Part shown: piece by piece, positions 7,766 to 16,510 of the stretch
Layout: every line of letters begins with the position of its first letter
Numbering within the stretch: position 1 is the first letter of the stretch
Assembly: GCF_024449025.1 (NCBI RefSeq)
Contig: NZ_JAHLKM010000008.1
Coordinates: 51,266-94,870 of the forward strand
Source of the DNA: Natronomonas aquatica
GTDB lineage: Archaea > Halobacteriota > Halobacteria > Halobacteriales > Haloarculaceae
Direction: 5' to 3'
Length of the DNA: 43,605 nt
Notes under the pieces: generated by a model
The model's input: the letters and a program-made list of their open reading frames with translations, nothing else
Databases searched by the model: none
Told to the model about the DNA's origin: nothing
Made by a program: the position numbers and the translations under genes

Positions 7766-9376
7766 TCAGTCGTCGCCGGGTACCACTTCCGGGGACCCCT
7801 GTGTCGCCTTGGGTTCGACGTCGCGCCGCCGGGCGTCGAACTCCGAGAGCCCGTAGACGATGCCGACGAGCGCGAGGACGCCGACCGGCAGCAGGACGAA
7901 CGGCGTGATACGGGTAAAGCCCCACACCAACATCAGCCCGGCGGCCACCAGGACGACCGTGAACGCGTAGTAGAACTGGGTCCGGACGTGATCGATGAGG
8001 TCGGCCCCGGTGAAGGTCGACGACAGGACAGTGGTATCGGAGATGGGCGAGGCGTGGTCGCCGAAAATCGACCCCGAGAACACCATCCCGACCATGACCG
8101 CGACCATGGTGTGGCTGCCGGTGAGGTTCCAGGCGACGGGCACGGCGACCGGCGTCACGATCCCCATCGTTCCCCAGGAGCTCCCGGTCGAGAAGGCGAT
8201 GAAGGCGGCGGTAAACAGCACGACGACTGGCAGGACCTCGGGGGAGAGGAACGCCTCGACGAAATCGGCGACGTAGGCCCCCGTCCCGAGGCCGCCCTCC
8301 TCGACCGGCGAAACGACGTTGCCGATGCCCCACGCGAGCACCAGGATGGTCACCGCGGTCAGCATGATCCCGAAGCCGTCGATGGTCGTGTCGACGCTTT
8401 CGCTCAGCGACAGGATGCTGTAGACGTAGCCGAGGGCGTAGGTGGTCGCCACCATGGCGAACGATCCGAAGATGAGCGCCAGGGCGTAGTCGGCTCCGGC
8501 CACCACGTCGTACAGCGACGCGCCGGGTTCGTAGCCGGTGTACAGCGCCGATCCGATGGTGACCCCGATGAGGACGACGATGGGCAGGATGAACGAGATC
8601 AGCCGGGCATCGTCGACGTTCGGCTCGCCGAGTTCGGCCTCGACGTCCTGCATCGGGCGGGCGTCGTCGCGCGTCACCTTCCCGGTCTCGGCGGCCCGGT
8701 GCTCGGCGGCGAGCATCTCCCCGTAATCCCGGCCGGTGAGGACGATGATGCCGACCATCGCGATGGCCAAGATCGCGTACATGTTGTAGGGGATGGATTC
8801 CAGGAACACCGTGAAGGAATCGGGAATCTCGCTTGCGGCCAGATCCGTCGCCTCGTACCCCGACTCGATCATCGATAGCTGGAAGGCGACCCACGAGGAG
8901 ATGGCGAGCGTCGCGACCGGTGCCGCCGTCGAGTCGACGAGATACGAGAGCTTCTCCCGAGAGATGTTCAGGTTGTCCGAGATGTCCTTCATCGTGCTCC
9001 CGACGACGGCCGTGTTGGCGTAGTCATCGAAAAACAGCACGATACCCAGAAGCCACGCCGAGAGGCCGGCTTTACGCTTGGTATCGACCCGTTCGGCCGC
9101 CCAGGCCCGGACGGCGTGTGATCCCCCGAGCCGCCACATCATCGCCACCGCCGACCCCAAAAGCAGCGTGAAGATGATGATCTGAGCGTGGAAGACGCTC
9201 TCCCCGATCGCCGAGGCGATCCAACCGAAGGTCTGTCCCAGACCGACCCCGCCCGTGAGGATGACGGCCCCGGACCAGATACCGAGGAACAGCGACAGCA
9301 CTGCTTTCCGGGTAACGATGGCGAGCGCGATCGCCAAGAGCGGTGGCAAGAGCGACAACGCACCGAATTCGGACAT
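7766..9376 (-). CDS. nhaC: NhaC-family Na+/H+ antiporter
   Basis: A 536-residue inner-membrane transporter exchanging Na+ for H+, important for cytoplasmic ion balance in halophiles. About a dozen hydrophobic segments are visible, starting with LLPPLLAIALAIVTRKAVLSLFLG. Family marks include LFFDDYANTAVVGSTMKDI (charged Asp pair in a membrane segment), SWVAFQLSMI, FSTGSSWGTMGIVTP and FGDHASPISDTTVLSS. The C-terminus is a short charged tail. It shares a 74-base divergent promoter with the universal stress gene at 9451. Family members also carry malate/lactate exchange (MleN), so the counter-ion is not certain. Confidence 0.88.
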   Translation of the reverse strand: MSEFGALSLLPPLLAIALAIVTRKAVLSLFLGIWSGAVILTGGVGLGQTFGWIASAIGESVFHAQIIIFTLLLGSAVAMMWRLGGSHAVRAWAAERVDTKRKAGLSAWLLGIVLFFDDYANTAVVGSTMKDISDNLNISREKLSYLVDSTAAPVATLAISSWVAFQLSMIESGYEATDLAASEIPDSFTVFLESIPYNMYAILAIAMVGIIVLTGRDYGEMLAAEHRAAETGKVTRDDARPMQDVEAELGEPNVDDARLISFILPIVVLIGVTIGSALYTGYEPGASLYDVVAGADYALALIFGSFAMVATTYALGYVYSILSLSESVDTTIDGFGIMLTAVTILVLAWGIGNVVSPVEEGGLGTGAYVADFVEAFLSPEVLPVVVLFTAAFIAFSTGSSWGTMGIVTPVAVPVAWNLTGSHTMVAVMVGMVFSGSIFGDHASPISDTTVLSSTFTGADLIDHVRTQFYYAFTVVLVAAGLMLVWGFTRITPFVLLPVGVLALVGIVYGLSEFDARRRDVEPKATQGSPEVVPGDD

Positions 9377-9398
9377 ACGCGGGTAATTATCACGATAT

Positions 9399-9428
9399 CA
9401 TTTAAATTCACCTGGGTGATTTTAAATA
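9399..9428. promoter_or_regulatory. Symmetric divergent promoter with central palindrome (nhaC / usp)
   Basis: The 74-base spacer holds a TATA element for each direction: TTTAAATA at 9421-9428, about 27 bases before usp ATG 9451, and its counterpart (AATTTAAATGA on the minus strand, about 9399-9408) some 27 bases before nhaC start 9376. Exactly between them is the dyad TCACCTGGGTGA (9408-9419; TCACC-tg-GGTGA). A regulator bound there would cover both TATA boxes. Both genes should be leaderless. Confidence 0.6.
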
Positions 9429-9450
9429 AAGGGGCGACAAAACCGTCGCT

Positions 9451-9873
9451 ATGGCCGCTGTACTGGTTCCCTACGACGGGTCGAAGCTCTCGACGGACGC
9501 CCTCGCGTTCGCCTGTGAGCGGTTTCCCGAGGCGGAGATCACGGCGCTTTTCATCGTTGACACGACCGTCGCCCACCAGCCCGAGCAGTACGTGGGGGTC
9601 AAACTCGGGGACATTTACGAACAGCGCGAGACAGAGGGAGAGCGGATCCTCGAAGACGCCGAGGAGTTCACCGACGAGCACGACGTCCAGCTCTCGACGG
9701 CCATACGGAAGGGCCGCCCCTCGAAGGAGATCCTCGAGTACGTCACCGAACACGGGATCGATCACGTCGTCATCGGGAGCCACAGCCAGGACCTCATCGA
9801 GCGGTTCTTCGTCGGAAGCGTCGCCGAACGCGTCGTCGACCGGATCCCGGTGCCGGTCACCGTCATCCGCTGA
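9451..9873 (+). CDS. Universal stress protein UspA family
   Basis: A 140-residue single-domain cytoplasmic Usp. It starts VLVPYDGSKLSTDALAFA (strand 1 and the conserved Asp) and ends with the nucleotide-binding loop VVIGSHSQDLIERFFVGSVAERVVDRIPVPVTVIR, close to the G-x2-G-x9-G-S/T ATP motif although the first Gly pair is altered (GSHSQ). Such proteins usually dimerise and bind ATP or AMP. Divergent from nhaC with a shared operator-like palindrome, so it may respond to the same salt or pH signal (inference). Confidence 0.88.
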   Translation: MAAVLVPYDGSKLSTDALAFACERFPEAEITALFIVDTTVAHQPEQYVGVKLGDIYEQRETEGERILEDAEEFTDEHDVQLSTAIRKGRPSKEILEYVTEHGIDHVVIGSHSQDLIERFFVGSVAERVVDRIPVPVTVIR

Positions 9874-9924
9874 TCCCGCGTCGGATCGGCGGCGGACCGC
9901 CCGACAGCGGTTCGATTGTTCCCC

Positions 9925-10689
9925 TCAATACCAGACGGTACCGGCGTCAACGTTGATGTCCTGGGCCGTCACGTTCCGGGCGCGTTCGCTGGCCAGGTAG
10001 GCGACCGTCTCGGCGACGTCCTCGGGTTCGGTCAGCCGATCGAGCGCGGTGTCGTCGGTGAAGACCTTCCGTTTCGCCGCCTCGTAGCTGATCCCCCGCT
10101 GTTCGGCCTGGTTTTCGATGACGTCCTCGATGCGGGGCCCACGGGTCGCGCCGGGACAGACGGCGTTGACAGTAACGTCGTCGTCGCCGAGTTCGCGCGC
10201 CAGCGACCGCGTCACGCCGAGTATTCCCGCCTTCGACGCCGCGTACGTGACGTCGACGCTCCCGATCTCGGCCGCGACGCTCGCGACGTTGACGATCGCT
10301 CCCTCCGTCTCCCTGAGCGGATCGACGGCCGCCGCCGCGTTGTTGATCGCTCCCTCGACGTTGACCGAGAGCACTCAGCCGATCCGTTCGGGCGCCGACT
10401 CGAGCGGCCCCGGATCGGCGACGCCCGCGGCGTTGACGAGCACCGACAGCGGCCCCAACTCGCGGGCGCCGTCGACGAGTTCCCGCGCGTCGTCCGGATC
10501 GCCCACGTCGCCCTGCAGTATCGCCGCCCTGCCCCCGTTTGATTCGACCGTCTCTGCGGCCGCCCTCGCACCCGACTCGTCGCTGTGGTACCCGACTGCG
10601 ACGTCCAGTCCGTCCCTCGATAATTCCGCGGCGATCGCTCGTCCGATCGATCCCGAACCGCCGGTGAGGAGCGCCGTCCCTTCGCTCAT
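9925..10689 (-). pseudogene. SDR family oxidoreductase (FabG-like) interrupted by in-frame TGA
   Basis: Read through one stop codon, this is a complete short-chain dehydrogenase of 254 codons. It has the NAD(P) motif TGGSGSIG near the start, LVNAAGV, a Ser-containing strand (VNVASVAAEIG), the catalytic YAASK, and the C-terminal QDINVDAGTVWY. The stop (TGA on the minus strand, plus-strand 10375-10377) follows PERIG and precedes VLSVNVEGA, a place where SDR proteins simply continue. Everything after it remains in the same frame and fully conserved in look. A restart at the GTG immediately after the stop would give a 149-residue protein without the cofactor-binding half. Either a young nonsense mutation or a base-call error. 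The gene lies 73 bases downstream of the NRAMP gene on the same strand and may be co-transcribed. Confidence 0.8.
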
Positions 10690-10762
10690 GCTCGCCCCTT
10701 CGTGCCGCCGGAGTTAACGTTCCCGACCCGTTCGGCCGCCTTCGCGGCCGAATCACCGTCGC

Positions 10763-12106
10763 TCATGCGTATCGAGAGCGCAGGAACTTCCCGCCGAGGC
10801 CGACCATCGCAAGCACCATCACGCCCGCGAAGGCCACGACGAACCCCGAGAGGCCGCCGAGCCCGGAGGCGATCTGCTCGCGGATGAAGTTCCCGGCGAG
10901 TACCGCGGTGATGCCGACGAGCGTGACCCCGCCGACGTTCGCGAGCCGCGAGTTCCGCTCGGGGACGGCCTCGGAGTTCAACAGGTACAGCACCACCAGA
11001 AGCGCGAAGGGCGTCCCCACGAGGCCGAAGGCGAGTACGAGCACCAAAAGCGGGAAGAACGCGCCGCCGATGAACGCCCCGGCGGCCGAGATCAGCGCGA
11101 CGGCGACCAACAGCCCCCGGTACCGCGAGTCGGAGACGTCCGTGCCCCAGCCGAGTTTGTCCGCGACGAGATACGGCGGCACGATCGTGTTCCCGCCCAG
11201 CGTCGAGACGGCCGCGGCCCACAACCCGAGCAGGAACAGCCACTCGGCGCTCGGCCCGACGAGCGGCCCGAGCGCCTGCGACGCCGAGATGGCTGTGAGC
11301 TCCCCGGCGGCGACCTCCGGGGTATGGAGGACGCTCGCCGCGACCAGAAAGACTGCGAGGCTGTAGATCCCGAAGGCGACGAGCATCGAGGACCCGACGT
11401 CGAAACTCGCGAGGCCGTAATCGCGGGCCGTCCAGCCCCGCGCCCGCATCGTGTAGGAGTGCATCGTGATCAGGGTGATATGGACCGCGCCGCCGAGGAT
11501 CCCCGCCGCCACGAGGGCGCTGTCCAGCCCGCCGGGGAACCCCGGGACGACCCCGCCGGCCGCGCTCCCGACGTCGACTGGAACCACGACGAGCGAGGCC
11601 AGAAACGCGACCACGACGGCGGTGACGAGCAGTTTCGCGACGATCTCCAGGAACCGGTACCCCCGCCCGGCGAGCCCGACCGCGAGCACGAGGGCCCACG
11701 CGACGCCCCAGATCCGGGCGTCGACGCCCGTGACGGTCTCGCTCACGTCGGCGAGCGTCTTCATGATGACGAGCTGTGCCAGCCCCGCCGCCAGCACCGC
11801 ATCGGAGACCAGAACCCAGGCCCACCCCTCGCCCAGGTGGGTCTCGACGGCGTCGACGATCCCGGTCTCGGTCAACAGCCCGAGCCGCATCGCGAGATAC
11901 TGGGCGAGCGCCCCCGAGAGCGCCGAGAGCACCACCACCCAAAGCAACGCGTAGCCGAACGTCGCCCCCGCCGTCACGAGGGTGGCCATCGACGCCGGCC
12001 CCGCGGCGATGGCGCCCGCGATCCACGAAGGCCCCATCTCGGCGACGTACTCTCCGAGCCGTCCCCGCGAAACCGACGCGACGCCCGTGGACGTGTCTCC
12101 GCTCAT
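10763..12106 (-). CDS. NRAMP-family transporter lacking the canonical metal-site residues
   Basis: A 447-residue membrane protein with about 11 hydrophobic segments. The NRAMP signature is clear around the first helix (GPSWIAGAI ... TLVTAGATFGYALLW). The metal-binding DPGN of helix 1 reads GPAS here, and the helix-6 MPH motif is replaced (GAVHITLITMHSYTM), so both Asp and Met ligands of Mn2+/Fe2+ transporters are missing. Related non-canonical branches in bacteria are reported to carry Mg2+ or other substrates, so the usual Mn/Fe label is unsafe here. A TATA-like AAAATTTTAA lies about 27 bases before the start on this strand. The SDR gene follows. Confidence 0.75.
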   Translation of the reverse strand: MSGDTSTGVASVSRGRLGEYVAEMGPSWIAGAIAAGPASMATLVTAGATFGYALLWVVVLSALSGALAQYLAMRLGLLTETGIVDAVETHLGEGWAWVLVSDAVLAAGLAQLVIMKTLADVSETVTGVDARIWGVAWALVLAVGLAGRGYRFLEIVAKLLVTAVVVAFLASLVVVPVDVGSAAGGVVPGFPGGLDSALVAAGILGGAVHITLITMHSYTMRARGWTARDYGLASFDVGSSMLVAFGIYSLAVFLVAASVLHTPEVAAGELTAISASQALGPLVGPSAEWLFLLGLWAAAVSTLGGNTIVPPYLVADKLGWGTDVSDSRYRGLLVAVALISAAGAFIGGAFFPLLVLVLAFGLVGTPFALLVVLYLLNSEAVPERNSRLANVGGVTLVGITAVLAGNFIREQIASGLGGLSGFVVAFAGVMVLAMVGLGGKFLRSRYA

Positions 12107-12130
12107 GCCCGTGGGTCACCGCACCCGGGC

Positions 12131-12141
12131 TTAAAATTTTC
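12131..12141 (-). promoter_or_regulatory. TATA element and nearby dyad for the NRAMP-like gene
   Basis: On the minus strand GAAAATTTTAA sits some 25-35 bases before the ATG at 12106. Just upstream of it lies a short dyad GGTGGTATCACC (plus strand, roughly 12146-12157), a possible operator. Metal-responsive control is only a guess. Confidence 0.4.
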
Positions 12142-12266
12142 TACTGGGTGGTATCACCGAGTGGTCTCCCGGGTCGTCCGCCGTATCGTCGAGCAGGGTT
12201 GTCTCGGGTATCGAGGAGAACGAGCGTCGCTAATCCGCTCCCGTGCCCGCCGTCCGACCGGAGCTT

Positions 12267-13784
12267 TCAGTAGACGGCGTTTCGGATATCTTTGTCGAGT
12301 TGTTCGAATGCGTTGAGATATTCGCGTCGTTCGGCGCGCAGGCGCTGGAGCTTTTGTTCGTAGTCGTCGACGTGATCTGGGACTCTGAACTGCTCGATGT
12401 CCATGCCGGGGACGGTCTGAGGGACGGTGAGTCCGATCGCGTCGTTGTCAGTCCACTCGACGGTTCCGCGGGCGATTTCGCGCAAAAGTGTCACCGACTC
12501 TTCGACGCCGATGTCTTTGGCGTCGTCGCCGAGACATCCCGTGTTGAGGAGGAAGCACTCGAGGTCGAGGTCGGTGATGAGTTGGCGGAACCGGTTGCCT
12601 TCCTCGCCCTCGGGGCCGATGATGAAGGGGTTGGTGCCGACGACACGGATCGATTCGCCGGCTTTCGAGGGGTCGCCGGCGCTGGTCTGGATGGATTCGC
12701 CGAGCATGAACGCGGCGGCGGCTTCTCCGGGCGAGAGTTTGGCGACGGGCGGCATCACGGGGTTGCGCGTGATGAAAAAGACCTGGTCGACGGATCCGAG
12801 GTCGATCTCCTCGCCGGCGGAATCGAGGTGTTCGCGGCGGATCGCTGCCCGGCCGTTGGCGGTGTATCGGTCGCTGTCGAACGCGACGGTGCCGTCCTCG
12901 TCGACGGCGACGTTTTCCAGGACGGCCGACTCGTGTGTTGCGGCGGCGTACATTTCGGGTTGTTCGTTTGGGTCGAGGCCGTGTGTTTTGATGTAGAGGC
13001 CGTTGGCTTCGCTGCCGGCGACGGTGCCGTCGGGGAGGAGGCCACAGACGTCGTCTTGGAGCATCGTCGCGGTTTCGGGCTCGTCGAGCCACAGTCCGTG
13101 GGCGGTCAGGGTGGATTTGCCGGTCGCGGACAGTCCGAGGAACAGTTGGCCGACGTCCTCGAGGTCGCCTGCGTCGTTTTTCAATCTCACTCGTTTGCTG
13201 CCGGCGTGGAGGCCGAGGCCGCCGTGTTCTTTGGCGCGGCGCATGAAGAGTCGGAGGAACGACTTTTTGGCTTCGCCGGAGTAGTCGCTGCCGAGGACGG
13301 CGGTGACGCCCGTATCGGGGAGGATGCGGATGGCGGTTTCGTCGTAGTCGGGGAGTTGGACGGTGAGGAATTCGGGTTCGGCGTCGTCGTCGTCGGCGGG
13401 TTCGAAGAGTTTCGTGACGGTGAGTGCGATGCGGGCGTAGGGTTTGGGGACGTAGTAGCGGCCGACGGAGGCGTGCTCGGGGTGGCGTCCGATTCGGCGG
13501 TCGAGACAGATCATTTCGCGTTCGCGGGCGGCTTCGAGCGCGGTATCGATGTGGGCGTAATCGGGTGCGTCGAAGGGGTCGTCGAGGGCGTTTTTGGTTT
13601 TGTCGGCACATCGGGAGCGCTGTTGGCTCACGTAGGCCGGGGCGCCGAATTCGGTTCCGGTTTCGAGGTTCCGGGAGAACGCTCGGAGTTGGTCGGGCGA
13701 TGGTTGATAGACGACGTTGTCGGCGTCGGCGGGGTTGGGGAGTGCCGTCTCGGGTGACGGGTGTATCAGCCCGGAATCTGTCAT
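12267..13784 (-). CDS. pckA: Phosphoenolpyruvate carboxykinase (ATP)
   Basis: A 505-residue cytoplasmic enzyme that converts oxaloacetate and ATP to phosphoenolpyruvate and CO2 in gluconeogenesis. Visible motifs are DYSGEAKKSFLRLFMRRAKE (substrate/Mn site), the kinase P-loop GLSATGKSTLTAHG, the metal-binding LQDDVCGLLPDG, and VVGTNPFIIGPEGEEGNRF near the end. Length is slightly below the usual 520-540, with no obvious internal loss. Upstream on its strand ACGTTTATCTG about 30 bases before the ATG is a probable TATA element. It diverges from the cytidylate kinase gene. Confidence 0.92.
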   Translation of the reverse strand: MTDSGLIHPSPETALPNPADADNVVYQPSPDQLRAFSRNLETGTEFGAPAYVSQQRSRCADKTKNALDDPFDAPDYAHIDTALEAAREREMICLDRRIGRHPEHASVGRYYVPKPYARIALTVTKLFEPADDDDAEPEFLTVQLPDYDETAIRILPDTGVTAVLGSDYSGEAKKSFLRLFMRRAKEHGGLGLHAGSKRVRLKNDAGDLEDVGQLFLGLSATGKSTLTAHGLWLDEPETATMLQDDVCGLLPDGTVAGSEANGLYIKTHGLDPNEQPEMYAAATHESAVLENVAVDEDGTVAFDSDRYTANGRAAIRREHLDSAGEEIDLGSVDQVFFITRNPVMPPVAKLSPGEAAAAFMLGESIQTSAGDPSKAGESIRVVGTNPFIIGPEGEEGNRFRQLITDLDLECFLLNTGCLGDDAKDIGVEESVTLLREIARGTVEWTDNDAIGLTVPQTVPGMDIEQFRVPDHVDDYEQKLQRLRAERREYLNAFEQLDKDIRNAVY

Positions 13785-13926
13785 CGTAGATGGAGGGGGG
13801 ATCCGGAAACAGATAAACGTAGATCATCGGAGCGAGCGTGGCTGCTCTTCGCACACCGGATGGCGAGGTTCGTTCGAGCGCCCCCCGATGACGGGGTTTA
13901 TTCGAGCGCCCTCCGAACCTCGGGGC
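13785..13926. promoter_or_regulatory. Divergent promoter region pckA / cmk
   Basis: A 142-base spacer. On the minus strand CGTTTATCTG (about 13813-13822) is placed for pckA; on the plus strand GGTTTATTC (about 13896-13904) is placed some 25-30 bases before ATG 13927. A near-duplicate octamer TTCGAGCG occurs twice (about 13872-13879 and 13903-13910), flanking the short dyad region CCCCCCGATGACGGGG. Confidence 0.45.
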
Positions 13927-14538
13927 ATGTCGGACGACGGACGCGACGCCGAACGCATCGATACCGATCTTTTTCTCACCGTCTCGGGACCGCCGGGCTG
14001 TGGCGTGACGACGCTGTGTGAGGCGCTCTCCGAGCGGCTCGATTGTGGCTACGTCTCCGGCGGCGAGGTCTTCCGCGAGATCGCCGAGGAACGCGGGATG
14101 AGCCTCTCACAGCTCACCGCCGAGGCCAGCAGCGACGCCGAACTCGACCGCGAACTCGATCGGCGCCTCCGGGGCATCGCCGAGAAGTGGGGCGAGGCCG
14201 AGAAGGCGTTCCTCCTCGAATCGCGGCTGGCCGGCTATCTCGCGGCGGGCCACGCCGATCTGCGGATCTGGCTTGACGCCCCCGAGGAGGTCCGGGTCGA
14301 GCGCACGGCCGACCGCGAGGAGGTCTCCGCGGAGATGCGGGTCCGGGAGGTCATCGAGGAGAAGCGCTACGCCGCCTACTACGGGGTCGACCTGAGCAAC
14401 CGCTCGTTTTACGATCTCGCGATCAACACGGCGCGGTGGAGCCCGGCGGGAACGCTCGAACTCGTCATGAGCGCGATCAAGAACTACGATCCCGAAGCCA
14501 ACGAGGGTGCCTTCGACACGCCGGAGCTGAATCTGTAG
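13927..14538 (+). CDS. cmk: Cytidylate kinase (archaeal type)
   Basis: A 203-residue cytoplasmic kinase converting CMP and dCMP to their diphosphates. It has a P-loop-like GPPGCGVTTL near residue 22 (Val replaces the usual Lys, as in the archaeal AAA-type Cmk group), then DCGYVSGGEVFREIAEERGM and DLRIWLDAPEEVRVERTADRE. Start ATG 13927 was chosen over the long upstream reading because it follows the TATA-like element and opens with an acidic haloarchaeal N-terminus. The C-terminal extension (YDPEANEGAFDTPEL) is acidic. Single gene; nothing overlaps it. Confidence 0.87.
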   Translation: MSDDGRDAERIDTDLFLTVSGPPGCGVTTLCEALSERLDCGYVSGGEVFREIAEERGMSLSQLTAEASSDAELDRELDRRLRGIAEKWGEAEKAFLLESRLAGYLAAGHADLRIWLDAPEEVRVERTADREEVSAEMRVREVIEEKRYAAYYGVDLSNRSFYDLAINTARWSPAGTLELVMSAIKNYDPEANEGAFDTPELNL

Positions 14539-14601
14539 GACACGACCCGCGCTCTGCGGCGACCGGGACGCCTATACCGTCGGCGGCTCTCGCCTCGGGT
14601 A

Positions 14602-15939
14602 ATGGCAGACGGATCGGACCGACGGGGCGTCTCCCGTCGCCGCCTCCTCGCGGGGTTCGGCGCGGCGTCGCTCGGCGCGATCGGGTGGCATCGACTCCGG
14701 GGTGAGTACGACCGATCGGGGGCCGATTTCGACCCCGAGATCCTCCCGTACGACGAGACGTACCCGGACGACGACGGGATCACGATGTTCAGACGCGGGC
14801 TGCGTCGGCTCGGATACTACCCCGACGCGGTCGTTCCAGACGCCGTCGAGATCGAGTGGTCGATGCCGGTCAACGGGATCGGCCACACCGCCGCCAAATC
14901 GAGCCCCCGGCCGACCCCTGACGGCGAGACGGTGTTGATCCCCTCCGATACGGGCAAACTGCACGCGGTGACCCCCGACGGCGAGAAGCGATGGACCGTC
15001 GAGACGGGCGCATCGAGAAGCCTCGGCTTCCACGGGACGCCGCTTGTCGTCGACGGGACGGCCTACATCGGCGGCTACGACGGCTCGATGTACGCCTACG
15101 ACGTCGAGACGGGCCGTCGCGTCTGGAAGACCTCGAACTGGCGGCTCCACGGGGCGATCGCGATCGGCTCGAGCCCGGCCTACTGGGACGGCGTCATCTA
15201 CGTGGTCGCCGAGTACAACTACCCCTGGCAGGAGCCCTCGGGGACGATGTGGGCCCTGGACGCGACGACCGGCAAACCGCTGTGGAACGACAGCCGCCTG
15301 TGGGGAATGCCCCACCCTTCGCCGGCGATCGATCCCGCGACCGAACGGATGCTGATCGGCTCGAACGACGGGGTGTGTTACTGCTGGGAGTTCCCCTCGC
15401 TGGAACCGGCCTGGGAGTTCCAGACCGGCGCCGAGATCAAGGGGACGATCCCGACCTACGAGGGCGGCGCCTTCGTCGGCTCGTGGGACGGCAACTTCTA
15501 CCGGCTCGATCTGGCGGACGGCACCGAGGAGTGGCGCTTCGAGACCGACCGGATCATCATGTCCAACCCCGCGATCGACCCCGACACCGGGATCGTCTAC
15601 GTCGGCGGCGACGACCGGTACGTTCACGCGCTGGACACCGAAACCGGCGAGGAGCTGTGGTCGACCCACGTCGGCGGGACCGTCCTCGGGTCGCTCACGG
15701 TCACCCGAGAGACCGTGCTGGTCGGCTCCTACGACACGCACCTGTACGCTCTGGACAAGGCCACCGGCAAAGTGCGTTGGCGCATCGAGGGCGTCGGTCA
15801 CGTCACCAGCGCGGCCGTCCCCCACGACGACGGCGATCGGATCTTCTTCGCCGAGCGGGGCGACATCTCGGGGTACTGGAGCGACGATCCCTTCCAGCTC
15901 CACGAACCCGGCCACGCCTACAGTCTCGTCCCCGCGTGA
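14602..15939 (+). CDS. Tat-exported PQQ-like beta-propeller protein
   Basis: A 445-residue protein beginning with a twin-arginine signal (RRGVSRRRLLAGFGAASLG), so it is folded inside and exported by Tat. The rest is repeats ending in W: GEKRWTV, GRRVWKT, GKPLWND, LEPAWEF, GTEEWRF, GEELWST and GKVRWRI, seven blades, as expected for a full propeller. No lipobox Cys follows the signal, so it may be released or held by an uncleaved signal. No catalytic PQQ-dehydrogenase residues are obvious. A lipoprotein gene follows 41 bases later on the same strand; the pair may act together at the cell surface. Confidence 0.82.
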   Translation: MADGSDRRGVSRRRLLAGFGAASLGAIGWHRLRGEYDRSGADFDPEILPYDETYPDDDGITMFRRGLRRLGYYPDAVVPDAVEIEWSMPVNGIGHTAAKSSPRPTPDGETVLIPSDTGKLHAVTPDGEKRWTVETGASRSLGFHGTPLVVDGTAYIGGYDGSMYAYDVETGRRVWKTSNWRLHGAIAIGSSPAYWDGVIYVVAEYNYPWQEPSGTMWALDATTGKPLWNDSRLWGMPHPSPAIDPATERMLIGSNDGVCYCWEFPSLEPAWEFQTGAEIKGTIPTYEGGAFVGSWDGNFYRLDLADGTEEWRFETDRIIMSNPAIDPDTGIVYVGGDDRYVHALDTETGEELWSTHVGGTVLGSLTVTRETVLVGSYDTHLYALDKATGKVRWRIEGVGHVTSAAVPHDDGDRIFFAERGDISGYWSDDPFQLHEPGHAYSLVPA

Positions 15940-16389
15940 ATCTGAAGACATATACCGCCGGCGGGGGCTATTCCGATCGTATGCGACGCCGAGCCCTCCT
16001 CGTCGCCGTCGGCAGCGCAGCCCTCGCGGGCTGTCCCGATGGCGACGGAAACGACGACACGACAGACGACTCGACTGACGACCCGAACGGGAACTCGACT
16101 GACGACCCGAACACGTCCGACGGCTCGACCGGAGACGGCTCGACCGGCGAGGACGAGATCCCCCTGATCGCCTCGGCTGATCTCGCCGGCGAGTGTCCGG
16201 CGTACCCGGACGATCACGTCATCTGTTACGACGCGATCGTCGCCCACGAGCGTGACATCGGGGCGTTCGAACTGGTCCTCGAACCCGGGGCGGAGACGGC
16301 CGAACGCGGGGCAGCGATCGCTTTCGAGTTCGCCAACCGGTCCGAACGGCGGTTCGCGACGAACTTCTACAGGCGGTACGAGGCGAGTG

Positions 16390-16410
16390 CCTCGGGGCTT
16401 GACCCCGGGG
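16390..16410 (+). repeat. Left-end subterminal hairpin of the first TnpB element
   Basis: CCTCGGGG - CTTGA - CCCCGGGG, an 8-bp stem with one G-T pair. It matches the right-end hairpin in loop and stem length. Confidence 0.7.
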
Positions 16411-16510
16411 GTGAAGCCGACAGTGGCCGACCAGCCGCCGGGATGTCTCTCCCGGCCCACTGGCCCACGGTATCGAAATGTTTACTTCGATCGAATCTGA
16501 ATGAGTGCGT

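Noticed and set aside
7610-8878. Plus-strand 422-residue open frame opposite nhaC
   Set aside because: Composition is His/Asp/Gly-rich low complexity without domains, and it is fully antisense to a clear transporter.
10375-10377. Selenocysteine or other recoding of the TGA in the SDR gene
   Set aside because: No selenocysteine machinery is known in Halobacteria and no Cys or catalytic residue is expected at this position in SDR proteins.
10686-12119. Alternative minus-strand frame over the NRAMP gene ending at the SDR start
   Set aside because: Arg-rich out-of-frame shadow; the NRAMP frame has clear membrane segments and family motifs.
12243-13757. Plus-strand 504-residue frame opposite pckA
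   Set aside because: Mirror of the pckA codons (Val/Gly/Phe-rich), no initiation signals, antisense to a complete kinase.
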